Source: an uncultured Coriobacteriaceae bacterium (lineage in GTDB: Bacteria > Actinomycetota > Coriobacteriia > Coriobacteriales > UMGS124). Taken from it: 36,720 nucleotides of DNA. This document shows positions 8,377 to 14,987 of the stretch, piece after piece. The position numbers and the translations under genes are program-made. The notes beneath the pieces are model-generated. The model was not told the origin of the DNA. It made no database searches and saw only the letters and a list, made by a program, of their open reading frames with translations. Numbering within the stretch: the stretch's first letter is position 1; each line of letters starts with the position of its first letter. The stretch lies in assembly GCA_900539345.1 (NCBI GenBank), contig UQBS01000028.1, positions 1 through 36,720 of the forward strand, read 5' to 3'.

Positions 8377-8424
8377 GAGGGCCGCCCTTTTCCCCATGCT
8401 GGGAGAAGGGCGGCCCTCGTTGTA
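8377..8424. terminator. Bidirectional terminator after the FMN-domain reductase
   Basis: A nearly perfect stem of GAGGGCCGCCCTT and AAGGGCGGCCCTC encloses a further CCC/GGG pairing; the 3' side runs into GTTGTAG. It lies between convergent genes. Sequence and position relative to H3 match the terminator at 2028-2076. Confidence 0.75.
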
Positions 8425-8429
8425 GTGCG

Positions 8430-8553
8430 GGTTGTAACTTCCCAACGACACCCCTGGGGCAGAGTACGCAGCCTTGAGGCGGTTCCCTAAGCTGCAAATC
8501 CGCAGCCGCTAGATGGTTTTAGTCCCTAACGACACTTGCGGGCAGGGTGCGCA
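8430..8553 (-). repeat. 85-bp duplicated tail of hairpin H4
   Basis: An 85-bp unit at 8430-8514 is repeated from 8515 into H4. It holds a TTTTAG-type end, CGACAC, GCAGAGTACGCAGCC and one half of a gene-end hairpin (one arm plus CCGCAGCCGC), without the complementary half. Read in the sense of the minus-strand gene, a complete hairpin is followed by a solitary right half. The same arrangement with the same 85-bp period occurs at 10605-10733. Confidence 0.7.
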
Positions 8554-8637
8554 GCTCGGGGGCGGTCTCCAAAGCCGCGAATCCGCAGCCGCGTCCTTTG
8601 CGGCGAGGACCAGCGGCGTGGAGACCGTCCCCCGAGC
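8554..8637 (-). repeat. Gene-end hairpin H4 (minus sense)
   Basis: Complete copy, 25 bp beyond the stop of the minus-strand peptidase gene. The outer arms are GCTCGGGGGCGGTCTCC and GGAGACCGTCCCCCGAGC. Read on the minus strand, the core again gives GTCCTCGCCGC then GCGGCTGCGGA, so its orientation relative to the upstream gene matches H1-H3. It is preceded by CCCGGACG, similar to the CCGGCCG before H1 and H3. Confidence 0.85.
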
Positions 8638-8662
8638 GTCCGGGAAGAACTCAGCCCCGTGT

Positions 8663-10507
8663 CTACCGATAAAAGGCAGGTACGCCGAAACCGATGTTGT
8701 AGTCGCCGGCGGTGTAGTAGATGCTCTCTTTGATGCCGCCTGCGATGGCACCCACGGTCTTGTACCAGCCGTCACCCACTTCCACGATGATCTCGGCATG
8801 GTCGGCGGAAACGCCGATCTGGTTGGCGAAGGAGTTCTCCCACAGGAAGAAAGCGACCATGCCAACGCGAGGCGTCATGGTGTGCTGGCCCTTTTCAATC
8901 ATGAGGTCGAGATACTTGTGCGGCCAGCTGTCGACGAAGCCGTCGGCAAGGAATCCGCTCATGCCGGCAGCCTTGAAGATGTGGCGCACTGTGGCCATGC
9001 AAGGACCGTATCCGCAGTACGTGCCGCCGTCGGCCTTCACCTCCTCGAGGTAGCCGAATGCCGTTGACTCGCTGCCGCCCAGCTCAGCCAGGGTAAACTG
9101 CACGATACGTCGCACTTCCTCGTCGCGGGTGTACATGCGTCCCGTGTCCTCGTCGAAGAAATGCCACGAGTTGTTGACGTACTGCTGACCGGTGTGCAGG
9201 CCGCCGTCGTAGTTGTCGTAGTAATACGTGTTGGTCTTGCCGGATTCCGAGACCTCGGTGAGGCCGCAGTTGAGACCCGTCTGCTCGTCGATATTGCGCC
9301 AAGAGCCGTGGATGAACTGCTTGCCTGTGAGCTGGCTGCCGGTGATGGGGTCAAAGTACGAGACGACGTTGTCGCCCAGGTACAGGAAGCCATATCCGAG
9401 CTGACCCTTGTCGTTGAACAGGTACGTCTTGTCTTCGATGGTCTGTAAGCCGGTGAGGGGTTTGCCGTCGTTGTCGTAGTAATAGCGATAGCCGCCAATG
9501 TTCTGCCAGCCGGTAAGTACGGCCGGCTCTTGGGTCGAGGAGCCCGAGCCGGGTTTGTCGGGCGAGGGAGTCCCAGACTGCGAGCCATCGCCCTTGTCGA
9601 CCGTCCCTCCCTGGGAAGCATCAGTTCCCGTGCCTGGCTTATCGGTGTCACTCGTCGACCCATCAGCCGAGCCCTCGGCGCTTTCCTGCTCATCAGCTTT
9701 GCTGCCAGCACCATCGGGGCTGCTGTTCTGGTCTGCGCTTGCACCGCCCGTAACGTCGTCCTGATTGGTGCCATCGCTGCCCGAGTCGCCATCCTGGTTT
9801 TCACCCGCGCCGCCTGCAGCATCGCCCTGAGCGCCGTTGCCCTGGTCTGCGCCTGCGCCACCTGCAACGTTGCCTTGAGCGGTGCTGCTGCTCGAAACCG
9901 CGCCCGCAGCATCGCCCTGCTCGGTGTTCTGGCCTGCATTCACGCCACTCGTGGTGTCGTCCTGCTTTGTGTTCGAGCTACCAGAAATGGTGTTTTGCCC
10001 GGTGTCGCTATTGTTAGCGCCTGCGCCGCTCGGGGTGCCATCTAGTCCCGTGTTGCCCTGGTTTATGCTCGTGTCGTTTGAAGTTCCGGTTTGCCCGGCA
10101 TTGTTCTGACTTGCGTTCGTGCCGTTCGAGGTTCCGGTTTGTCCGGCATTGCTGGCGCCTGCATTCGCGCTGCCAGAAGCGCCGTTTTGCCCAGTGTCAT
10201 TGCCGTCTGCGCTATTTGCGGCATCGTTATGCGTGCTGTCGGCGCTGCCCTGCTCGTTGTTTGAGCCGCCCGGAACATCGCTCTCGCCGACAATCACTGC
10301 CTGCATTTCGCCAAAGCTGGGGAGGGGAGCGGCGTCGTGGTTATTGTCCGCCTGGTATTCAAAACAGTCGATGACAGGGAGCTCCGCATCAACTTGTTCA
10401 TCTGCCAGCGCAAACGTAGGTGCTGCGCTGAGCAGTGCGCCCAGCGCGAGCGATGCCAAAACAACGTTGCGCCTATGCTGCCTCTTCCAGTGTGCTTGAC
10501 GGGTCAC
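8663..10507 (-). CDS. Secreted cell-wall-binding protein with NlpC/P60- or CHAP-like cysteine peptidase domain
   Basis: The 614-residue protein has an N-terminal Sec signal (basic stretch, hydrophobic core, cleavage near FALA-DEQ), then a long low-complexity Ser/Thr/Asn/Gly/Asp/Gln linker to about residue 330. Aromatic choline/glucan-binding-type repeats follow (from GW at 333-334, with YYYDNDGKPLTG and similar units to about 480). The C-terminal domain (about 490-614) resembles NlpC/P60 or CHAP amidases: a Cys at the head of a helix (C503, in YGPCMATVRHIF), a PRVGMVAFF strand, and His570 in DHAEIIVEV. It probably binds and cleaves cell-wall peptide. A GTG start is chosen because GAGGAGGAG precedes it and the signal peptide begins there. 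The exact enzyme class is uncertain. Confidence 0.85.
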   Translation of the reverse strand: MTRQAHWKRQHRRNVVLASLALGALLSAAPTFALADEQVDAELPVIDCFEYQADNNHDAAPLPSFGEMQAVIVGESDVPGGSNNEQGSADSTHNDAANSADGNDTGQNGASGSANAGASNAGQTGTSNGTNASQNNAGQTGTSNDTSINQGNTGLDGTPSGAGANNSDTGQNTISGSSNTKQDDTTSGVNAGQNTEQGDAAGAVSSSSTAQGNVAGGAGADQGNGAQGDAAGGAGENQDGDSGSDGTNQDDVTGGASADQNSSPDGAGSKADEQESAEGSADGSTSDTDKPGTGTDASQGGTVDKGDGSQSGTPSPDKPGSGSSTQEPAVLTGWQNIGGYRYYYDNDGKPLTGLQTIEDKTYLFNDKGQLGYGFLYLGDNVVSYFDPITGSQLTGKQFIHGSWRNIDEQTGLNCGLTEVSESGKTNTYYYDNYDGGLHTGQQYVNNSWHFFDEDTGRMYTRDEEVRRIVQFTLAELGGSESTAFGYLEEVKADGGTYCGYGPCMATVRHIFKAAGMSGFLADGFVDSWPHKYLDLMIEKGQHTMTPRVGMVAFFLWENSFANQIGVSADHAEIIVEVGDGWYKTVGAIAGGIKESIYYTAGDYNIGFGVPAFYR

Positions 10508-10543
10508 GTGGCTCCTCCTCGCAGTCGAACGTATGCGCAGGGC

Positions 10544-10577
10544 ATCATACCCGCAACCCCCACCCCACCGCCACCCC
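10544..10577 (-). promoter_or_regulatory. Putative promoter with G-quadruplex motif for the peptidase gene
   Basis: On the minus strand, TATGAT (10549 to 10544) is a plausible -10 about 37 bp before the GTG start. Directly upstream lie four G-runs of 4, 4, 5 and 3 bases (10577-10550) with loops of 7, 1 and 4 bases, which meets the usual G-quadruplex rule. No -35 hexamer is visible. The runs occupy the non-template strand. Confidence 0.4.
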
Positions 10578-10604
10578 ACACCGATCGTTGACTCGCAACC
10601 CAAA

Positions 10605-10733
10605 GGTTTTAAGCCCCTAAGCGGTACCCCTGGAGCAGAGTGCGCAGCCTTGCGATGGCCCCCAAGCCGCGAACCCGCAACCGCCAGATGGTTTTAAGCC
10701 CCTAAACGGCATCCCTTTGGAGCAGTGTGCGCA
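10605..10733 (-). repeat. 85-bp duplicated tail of hairpin H5
   Basis: An 85-bp unit at 10605-10689 (from GGTTTTAAGCCCCTAA) repeats from 10690, where it runs into the complete hairpin H5. The first unit contains only one arm and half of the core (CCGCAACCGCC). Period and organisation match 8430-8553. Confidence 0.7.
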
Positions 10734-10816
10734 GCCTTGAGACGGTTCCCTAAGCTGCAAATCCGCAGCCGCGGTCTGTGCGGCGAGGACTGCAGCGTGG
10801 GAATCCGCCTCAAGGC
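10734..10816 (-). repeat. Gene-end hairpin H5 (minus sense)
   Basis: Complete copy starting 14 bp beyond the ATPase stop codon. The outer arms are GCCTTGAGACGGTTCCC and GGGAATCCGCCTCAAGGC. The middle helix is GCTGC/GCAGC, as in H2. On the minus strand the core reads GTCCTCGCCGC then GCGGCTGCGGA. Confidence 0.85.
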
Positions 10817-10830
10817 GTCCGGGCAGCACT

Positions 10831-12786
10831 CTACTTCGGTGCCTTCATTGCTCGCATCGCATTGAGAATCGCGATGATGGCCACGCCCACGTCGCCGAAC
10901 ACAGCAAGCCACATGTTGGCGATGCCGAGCGCTGCCAACACGAGGATGACGAACTTCACAGCCAAGGCGAACACAATGTTCTGCCACACGATGCCCATCG
11001 TCTTCTTGGCCAGGCGGATGGCGCGGGCGATGTTGGAAGGCTTGTCGTCCATAAGCACCACGTCGGCGGCCTCGATGGCGGCGTCGGAGCCCATGGCGCC
11101 CATGGCAATGCCCACGTCGGCGCGGGTGAGCACGGGAGCGTCGTTGATGCCGTCGCCCACGAAGGCAAGCTTGCGCTTGTCCCACTCGGCGGTGAGTAGG
11201 CGCTCCACCTGTTCGACCTTGTCAGCGGGAAGCAGCTGCGCCTTGTACTCGTCCAGCCCCAGCTTCTCGGCCACGGCTGCGGCCACCTCGGTGCGGTCAC
11301 CGGTGAGCATGACCGTCTTCTTCACGCCCACGGTGTGCAGGTCGGCGATGGCCTGGGCGGAGTCGGGCTTCACGACGTCGGCAATCACGATGTGGCCGAT
11401 GTAGCGGCCGTCAAGCGAGACGTGCAGGATGGTGCCGGTGAGCTCGCAGGCGTGGTAGTTCACGCCGTGGCTGGTCATGAGCTTATCGTTACCCACGAGG
11501 ACCGCATGCTGCTCAATGGTGGCAACCACGCCGTGGCCGCTTTCTTCGCGCACCTCGGCAATCTTGCTCTGGTCGATGTCGCCGGTGTAGGCCGCCTTGA
11601 TGGACACCGCGATGGGGTGGTCGGAATAAGCCTCGGCGTGGGCGGCCATGCTCAGCAGCAAGTCGGGGTTCACGTCGGTTTCGGCGTGCACGGCCACGAC
11701 GTTGAATGTGCCGTTAGTGAGGGTGCCCGTCTTGTCAAAGACAACGGTGTCGACCTCGGAGAGTGCCTCAAGGTAGTTGGAGCCCTTCACGAGCACGCCG
11801 ATGCGCGAGGCACCGCCGATGCCGCCGAAGAAGCTGAGCGGCACGGAGATGACAAGGGCGCACGGGCAGCTCACCACGAGGAACGTGAGGCCGCGCAGAA
11901 TCCAGTCGCTCCAGGCACCCATGCCAAGAAACGGCGGCAGCACGGCGAGCAGCAGGGCTGCGCCGGTGACGGCCGGGGTGTACCAGCGGGCAAAGCGGGT
12001 GATGAAGTTCTCGGTCTTTGCCTTTTTCTCGCTGGCATTTTCCACAAGCTCCAGGATGCGGCTCACCGTGGACTCGCCGAAAGGCTTGGTGGTGCGCACG
12101 TGCAGAAGGCCCGTCATGTTGATGCAGCCCGAGACGACCTCGGCACCCGTCTCCACATGGCGCGGCACGCTCTCGCCGGTGAGGGCGGAGGTGTCGAGCT
12201 GGCTTGCGCCTTCCGTCACGACGCCGTCGATGGGGATGCGCTCGCCAGGCTTCACCACGATGATGGAGCCGACTTCAACCTCGTCGGGGTCTACTTGTAC
12301 GAGGTCGCCGTCACGCTCGATGTTGGCGTAGTCGGGCGCGATGTCCATCATGGCGGCGATGGACTTGCGGCTCTTGCCCACCGCATAGCTTTGGAACAGC
12401 TCGCCTACCTGGTAGAACAGCATGACGGCTGCACCCTCGGCCATGTGGGGGTCGGTGTCGGGGAAGAACACCATCGCAAACGCGCCCAGGGTGGCCACGG
12501 TCATGAGGAAGTTCTCGTCGAACACCTTGCCATGGCGGATGTTGTTGAGAGCCTTGCCAAGGACGTCGTAGCCGGCGATGGTGAAGGGGATGGCGAACAG
12601 CACGAAGCTTGCGTACACGTCGCCCGGCGTGCCGAACGCGGCCTCAAGCACGCCGAGCTCGTCGAGGGCGAACACCACGGCGAAGATGCCCAGCGCGACA
12701 AGGATGCGCACGAGGCGATGCTGCAGCGACTCCTTCTTGCGCTTCTTCTTTTTCGTCTTGCCCTTCGCTGCCTTCGCGTCAGCCAT
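10831..12786 (-). CDS. P1B-type heavy-metal-exporting ATPase (Zn/Cd/Pb type)
   Basis: The 651-residue inner-membrane ATPase exports divalent metal, by family most likely Zn2+/Cd2+/Pb2+. The metal-binding CPC of TM6 is at 307-309 and the phosphorylated Asp351 sits in DKTGTLT. A hinge VGDGINDAP and a C-terminal FGDVG, preceded by Lys in the previous helix (AVKFVIL), are the P1B-2 selectivity features. The N-terminus is a very Lys-rich tail with no HMA domain; the HMA domain is encoded separately by the upstream gene. The start is set at the second ATG because GAAGGAC precedes it. An ORF extension of 12 codons lacks a ribosome site. Confidence 0.92.
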   Translation of the reverse strand: MADAKAAKGKTKKKKRKKESLQHRLVRILVALGIFAVVFALDELGVLEAAFGTPGDVYASFVLFAIPFTIAGYDVLGKALNNIRHGKVFDENFLMTVATLGAFAMVFFPDTDPHMAEGAAVMLFYQVGELFQSYAVGKSRKSIAAMMDIAPDYANIERDGDLVQVDPDEVEVGSIIVVKPGERIPIDGVVTEGASQLDTSALTGESVPRHVETGAEVVSGCINMTGLLHVRTTKPFGESTVSRILELVENASEKKAKTENFITRFARWYTPAVTGAALLLAVLPPFLGMGAWSDWILRGLTFLVVSCPCALVISVPLSFFGGIGGASRIGVLVKGSNYLEALSEVDTVVFDKTGTLTNGTFNVVAVHAETDVNPDLLLSMAAHAEAYSDHPIAVSIKAAYTGDIDQSKIAEVREESGHGVVATIEQHAVLVGNDKLMTSHGVNYHACELTGTILHVSLDGRYIGHIVIADVVKPDSAQAIADLHTVGVKKTVMLTGDRTEVAAAVAEKLGLDEYKAQLLPADKVEQVERLLTAEWDKRKLAFVGDGINDAPVLTRADVGIAMGAMGSDAAIEAADVVLMDDKPSNIARAIRLAKKTMGIVWQNIVFALAVKFVILVLAALGIANMWLAVFGDVGVAIIAILNAMRAMKAPK

Positions 12787-12851
12787 GGTTGTCCTTCTTT
12801 CTTGCGCTGACCCATGCGTCATGCGGTCCCAGAGATGCCCTCACTGGGGAA

Positions 12852-12866
12852 TTAACATACATTTCA
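12852..12866. repeat. Additional copy of the TTAACATACATTTCA element
   Basis: TTAACATACATTTCA here matches the arms of the palindrome at 12902-12940. It lies between that palindrome and the ATPase start, in direct orientation with the palindrome's left arm and 51 bp from it. It may be a second binding site for the same protein. Confidence 0.55.
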
Positions 12867-12901
12867 GATTTCTCAAAAACCCGCCAACTGGGCTTTTAAT
12901 G

Positions 12902-12940
12902 ATTTAACATACATCTCACTGGTTGAAATGTATGTTAAAT
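12902..12940. promoter_or_regulatory. 39-bp near-perfect palindrome upstream of the ATPase gene
   Basis: Two 17-bp arms (ATTTAACATACATCTCA and its inverse TGAAATGTATGTTAAAT) with a single mismatch surround the loop CTGGT. It is AT-rich within GC-rich DNA, has no U-tract, and lies 116 bp upstream of the ATPase start. It looks like a protein-binding operator for a promoter internal to the metal operon. A terminal inverted repeat from a mobile remnant is the alternative. Confidence 0.6.
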
Positions 12941-13011
12941 CCGCCCACCCTGGCAGATTTCCAAGCCCCGAGCCTCCCATGCGCCCTGAGCAAGCGCGTC
13001 ACGCGCGCAAG

Positions 13012-13097
13012 GGTGGGGGCTAAAGTCGGTCGCGAGTTCCGCAGCCGCGCCATCGGCGCGGCGAGGACTGTCTGAGCAGGCGACTTTAGCCCCCACC
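13012..13097 (-). repeat. Gene-end hairpin H6 (minus sense, intercistronic)
   Basis: The outer stem is 17 bp and perfect (GGTGGGGGCTAAAGTCG with CGACTTTAGCCCCCACC). On the minus strand the core reads TGCTCAGACAGTCCTCGCCGC, loop, GCGCGGCTGCGGAACT. It begins 18 bp after the stop of the HMA gene, inside the metal operon, so it would sit in the polycistronic RNA ahead of the ATPase. The TGCTCA(A/G)ACAG prefix is shared with H7. Confidence 0.85.
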
Positions 13098-13115
13098 TCC
13101 AGGGAGCTCAAAGCC

Positions 13116-13334
13116 TTAGCGAATAATCTCGCAGTCGGGCTCGACGTCCTCCGTGTAGGCCACCACGCGCTCGAGCACCTCGTCGAACTCGGCGTCGTCG
13201 GCCTCAAGCGTGAGCTTCTGGGTCATGAAGTTGACGGACACGGACTTCACGCCGTCGAGCTTGGCGATGCCTTCCTGCAGCTCGCGGGCGCAGTTGGCGC
13301 AGTCGATCTCGTCGAGCTTGAATACCTTACGCAT
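13116..13334 (-). CDS. Heavy-metal-associated (HMA) domain protein
   Basis: A 72-residue single-domain protein of the ferredoxin-like HMA fold. The metal site is DCANCA (Cys12 and Cys15), and the remaining predicted beta-alpha-beta pattern (VKSVSVNFMTQKLTLE) fits the family. It probably binds a soft divalent metal in the cytoplasm and hands it to the ATPase encoded downstream, which lacks its own N-terminal HMA domain. The start is set at the ATG preceded by AAAGGGAGAG. The promoter upstream carries an ArsR/SmtB-like operator. Split HMA plus ATPase pairs are common in Coriobacteriia and Firmicutes. Confidence 0.88.
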   Translation of the reverse strand: MRKVFKLDEIDCANCARELQEGIAKLDGVKSVSVNFMTQKLTLEADDAEFDEVLERVVAYTEDVEPDCEIIR

Positions 13335-13402
13335 GATGGCTCTCCCTTTCTCTAGGGCGGTTCTCACCGCCTCTTTGTACGCTGCCGTTATTTGAGTTGT
13401 TT

Positions 13403-13426
13403 ACATATGAACAATCGTTCATATGT
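13403..13426. promoter_or_regulatory. ArsR/SmtB-type operator of the metal-efflux operon
   Basis: A perfect 10-bp inverted repeat, ACATATGAAC / GTTCATATGT, is separated by AATC. It closely resembles the 12-2-12 operators (TGAACA ... TGTTCA) of ArsR/SmtB/CadC repressors. It lies just downstream of the -10 of the operon promoter, so binding would block transcription start; zinc or cadmium would release it. No arsR-type gene is found in the window, so the repressor would act from elsewhere. Confidence 0.75.
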
Positions 13427-13434
13427 TGGCCTGC

Positions 13435-13462
13435 AGTATACGCCGCCTCTATGTGCTGTCAA
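13435..13462 (-). promoter_or_regulatory. Sigma70-type promoter of the HMA-ATPase operon
   Basis: On the minus strand, TTGACA (13462 to 13457) and TATACT (13440 to 13435) are separated by 16 bp, close to consensus. Transcription would start at about 13428, at the edge of the palindromic operator. Confidence 0.7.
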
Positions 13463-13471
13463 TGCAAAACG

Positions 13472-13505
13472 AAAAAGCCCTCCGAATATTTTCGGAGGGC
13501 TTTTT
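13472..13505. terminator. Strong bidirectional terminator
   Basis: AAAAAGCCCTCCGAA and TTCGGAGGGCTTTTT form a perfect stem with flanking A and T tracts on both strands. It follows the unknown minus-strand gene ending at 13541 and insulates the metal promoter just beyond. Confidence 0.9.
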
Positions 13506-13540
13506 CGTAGGTCTGGAACTTATTGTTTCCGGCAGACTAA

Positions 13541-13972
13541 CTAGTCAGAACTGTCGGATAGGTTCGACATGGAGGCCATACTTCCCGATTGGATATCCCG
13601 GCCGTTCTTCAATTGCTCGATCATTATGTCCTGCATCCATTTTCCGACCCACATGTAAAGTGCTGGGTATTCGTGCGCAATGATACCTAGAGGGTATCCC
13701 TCTTGCTCCGATTCCCATGGTGCATAGCAGTAGAGTTCTGAACCCTCTGGCAGTGCACCTGCATCGAAATTTTTCAACTTGGAGAATGACTGTGGAACAG
13801 ATGTGAGGCCAATCAAGCTACCTTCCAAATCATTCAGACTTTCCTTTAACACAACCGGGAAATATGCGAGGTATAATTTCCCGTCGAGGAAGATGAAATT
13901 GTTGACTACCTCCTGAGGGTTATCGTCCGGCACCCTTGAATCAAATGATGATGTTGAACTTGATTTAGTCAT
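13541..13972 (-). CDS. Uncharacterised 143-residue protein
   Basis: I do not recognise this protein. It is acidic and soluble, with a Ser-rich N-terminus, no signal peptide and no clear membrane segment; the middle reads like a small mixed alpha/beta domain (NFIFLDGKLYLAYFPVVL), and the C-terminus is Ser/Met-rich. It starts 13 bp after the stop of the upstream Tat-signal gene, without a recognisable ribosome site, so translation may be coupled. The DNA is clearly AT-richer than neighbouring genes. The pair lies between two terminators as its own transcription unit, which suggests acquired DNA. Confidence 0.55.
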   Translation of the reverse strand: MTKSSSTSSFDSRVPDDNPQEVVNNFIFLDGKLYLAYFPVVLKESLNDLEGSLIGLTSVPQSFSKLKNFDAGALPEGSELYCYAPWESEQEGYPLGIIAHEYPALYMWVGKWMQDIMIEQLKNGRDIQSGSMASMSNLSDSSD

Positions 13973-13985
13973 ATAAGGGGTTCGC

Positions 13986-14615
13986 TTAAGGAATTATTAC
14001 CTGATGGAAGAGCTGAGCAACAGGTTGCGCAATTGCCCAGCCATCGGGCGCTTTATTGATGACCGATGTTGCGATAAAAGTATATGTTCCAGAAGGCAGT
14101 ACCTGGGTTTCTCCAGATAGATATTCAAAGCGAAGATCGGTGAAAACCGTCTGCCCTTGTGTATATACACGTCCGGTTGCGTTGTTGGTGGCGGAAACGC
14201 CTGCTGTTACCATAGGCACCGAAATCCAAATGGGGAAACTGGCAACTTGAGTGTCATAGTGAATTTGTTTGGCAGCCGTTGCATATTCGGCGCTGGTAAC
14301 GGTGACCTCTGCAATCTGAGCAATCGCGCGTTCGTCATTGGGAGGTTCGGATATAGTTGCCGCATTGGTTGTTTCGGACATTAAAGTTGAGTCAACGTAC
14401 GCTTTGGTATCGGGGCTCAGGCTGTTATACATTTCTGGATGCGCAATTCTAAGATACGCACCTATCGTTGTCTGATCGAAGGGCGTAAGAATTTGTGGAA
14501 TCGCAGTATCATCAGCTTGAGCAGATTTGGGCGAGCTGGTGCCTATCGAACCAGCAGTGAACAATGAAACCACAGCCAAAGATTTGAGGAAAGAGCGACG
14601 AGAAAGGTCAAACAT
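13986..14615 (-). CDS. Uncharacterised exported protein with twin-arginine signal
   Basis: The 209-residue protein begins with a textbook Tat signal, SRRSFLKS, followed by a hydrophobic stretch and a probable cleavage near SAQA-DD. Tat export implies that it folds, or binds a cofactor, in the cytoplasm before export, but no cofactor motif is seen. The rest is rich in Ala, Thr and Val with beta-type segments, so it may be an extracellular beta-rich domain. GGAGGGATT precedes the ATG. It forms a two-gene unit with the 143-residue gene. Base composition is AT-rich relative to the window. Confidence 0.6.
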   Translation of the reverse strand: MFDLSRRSFLKSLAVVSLFTAGSIGTSSPKSAQADDTAIPQILTPFDQTTIGAYLRIAHPEMYNSLSPDTKAYVDSTLMSETTNAATISEPPNDERAIAQIAEVTVTSAEYATAAKQIHYDTQVASFPIWISVPMVTAGVSATNNATGRVYTQGQTVFTDLRFEYLSGETQVLPSGTYTFIATSVINKAPDGWAIAQPVAQLFHQVIIP

Positions 14616-14987
14616 AATCCCTCCTTATTTGGTTGTGGGCTGTTCCGATACAACCCTTATGTATGTACAATAGCGATGACAAGCTCAAAAAGCAAGACTA
14701 CAAGGTGCCTCCGAGGCAGTCGCTTCTCGGGCTTTTTTGCGTCAGAGGGCTTGGTTGGTTGCCTGTTCATAGGTACGCCGTATTCCCTTTAACAAAAGCC
14801 CTCCGACTTTTTGCGTCAGAGGGCTTGCCGGGGTGTTGCGTTGCGTTGCAGGCCACGCCTGGGTTGCCGAACCCGCATCAGGTGCGGTTTGGCCAGTTTG
14901 GATTGCATTGGCAAATACAAAAAACGGGCCAGCGACAACGACGTGCCACCAGCCCGCTTTATTCCGTGCCTTGATTGTAAGCTTGTC
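14616..14987. other. Gene-free region with remnants of stacked terminators
   Basis: This 372-bp stretch between the exported-protein gene and proC contains the proC terminator (14919-14957), a second hairpin at 14796-14826 (AAGCCCTC with GAGGGCTT) and a third stem near 14707-14738 with a T6 tract on the plus strand. An identical 20-bp segment (TTTTTGCGTC...GGGCTTG) occurs at 14734-14753 and 14808-14827, so one terminator half has been duplicated. No coding sequence is convincing. Confidence 0.5.
14919..14957 (-). terminator. Intrinsic terminator of proC
   Basis: On the minus strand, CGGGCTGG is followed at a distance by GCTGGCCCG and a run of six Ts. It begins about 30 bp after the proC stop codon. 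Confidence 0.75.

Noticed and set aside
8430..10816. Repeats initially considered a CRISPR array or transposon ends
   Set aside because: Units are hairpins with unequal spacing and no unique equal-length spacers. No transposase or consistent target duplication is seen.
13541..14615. The two AT-rich genes as one gene broken by a frameshift
   Set aside because: Two stop codons (TAATAA) lie in the second gene's frame just upstream of its ATG, and the first gene has its own complete ending, so there is no sign of a continuous frame.
14633..14974. A 113-codon plus-strand frame in the terminator region
   Set aside because: It spans repeated terminator halves and has no family or signal features.
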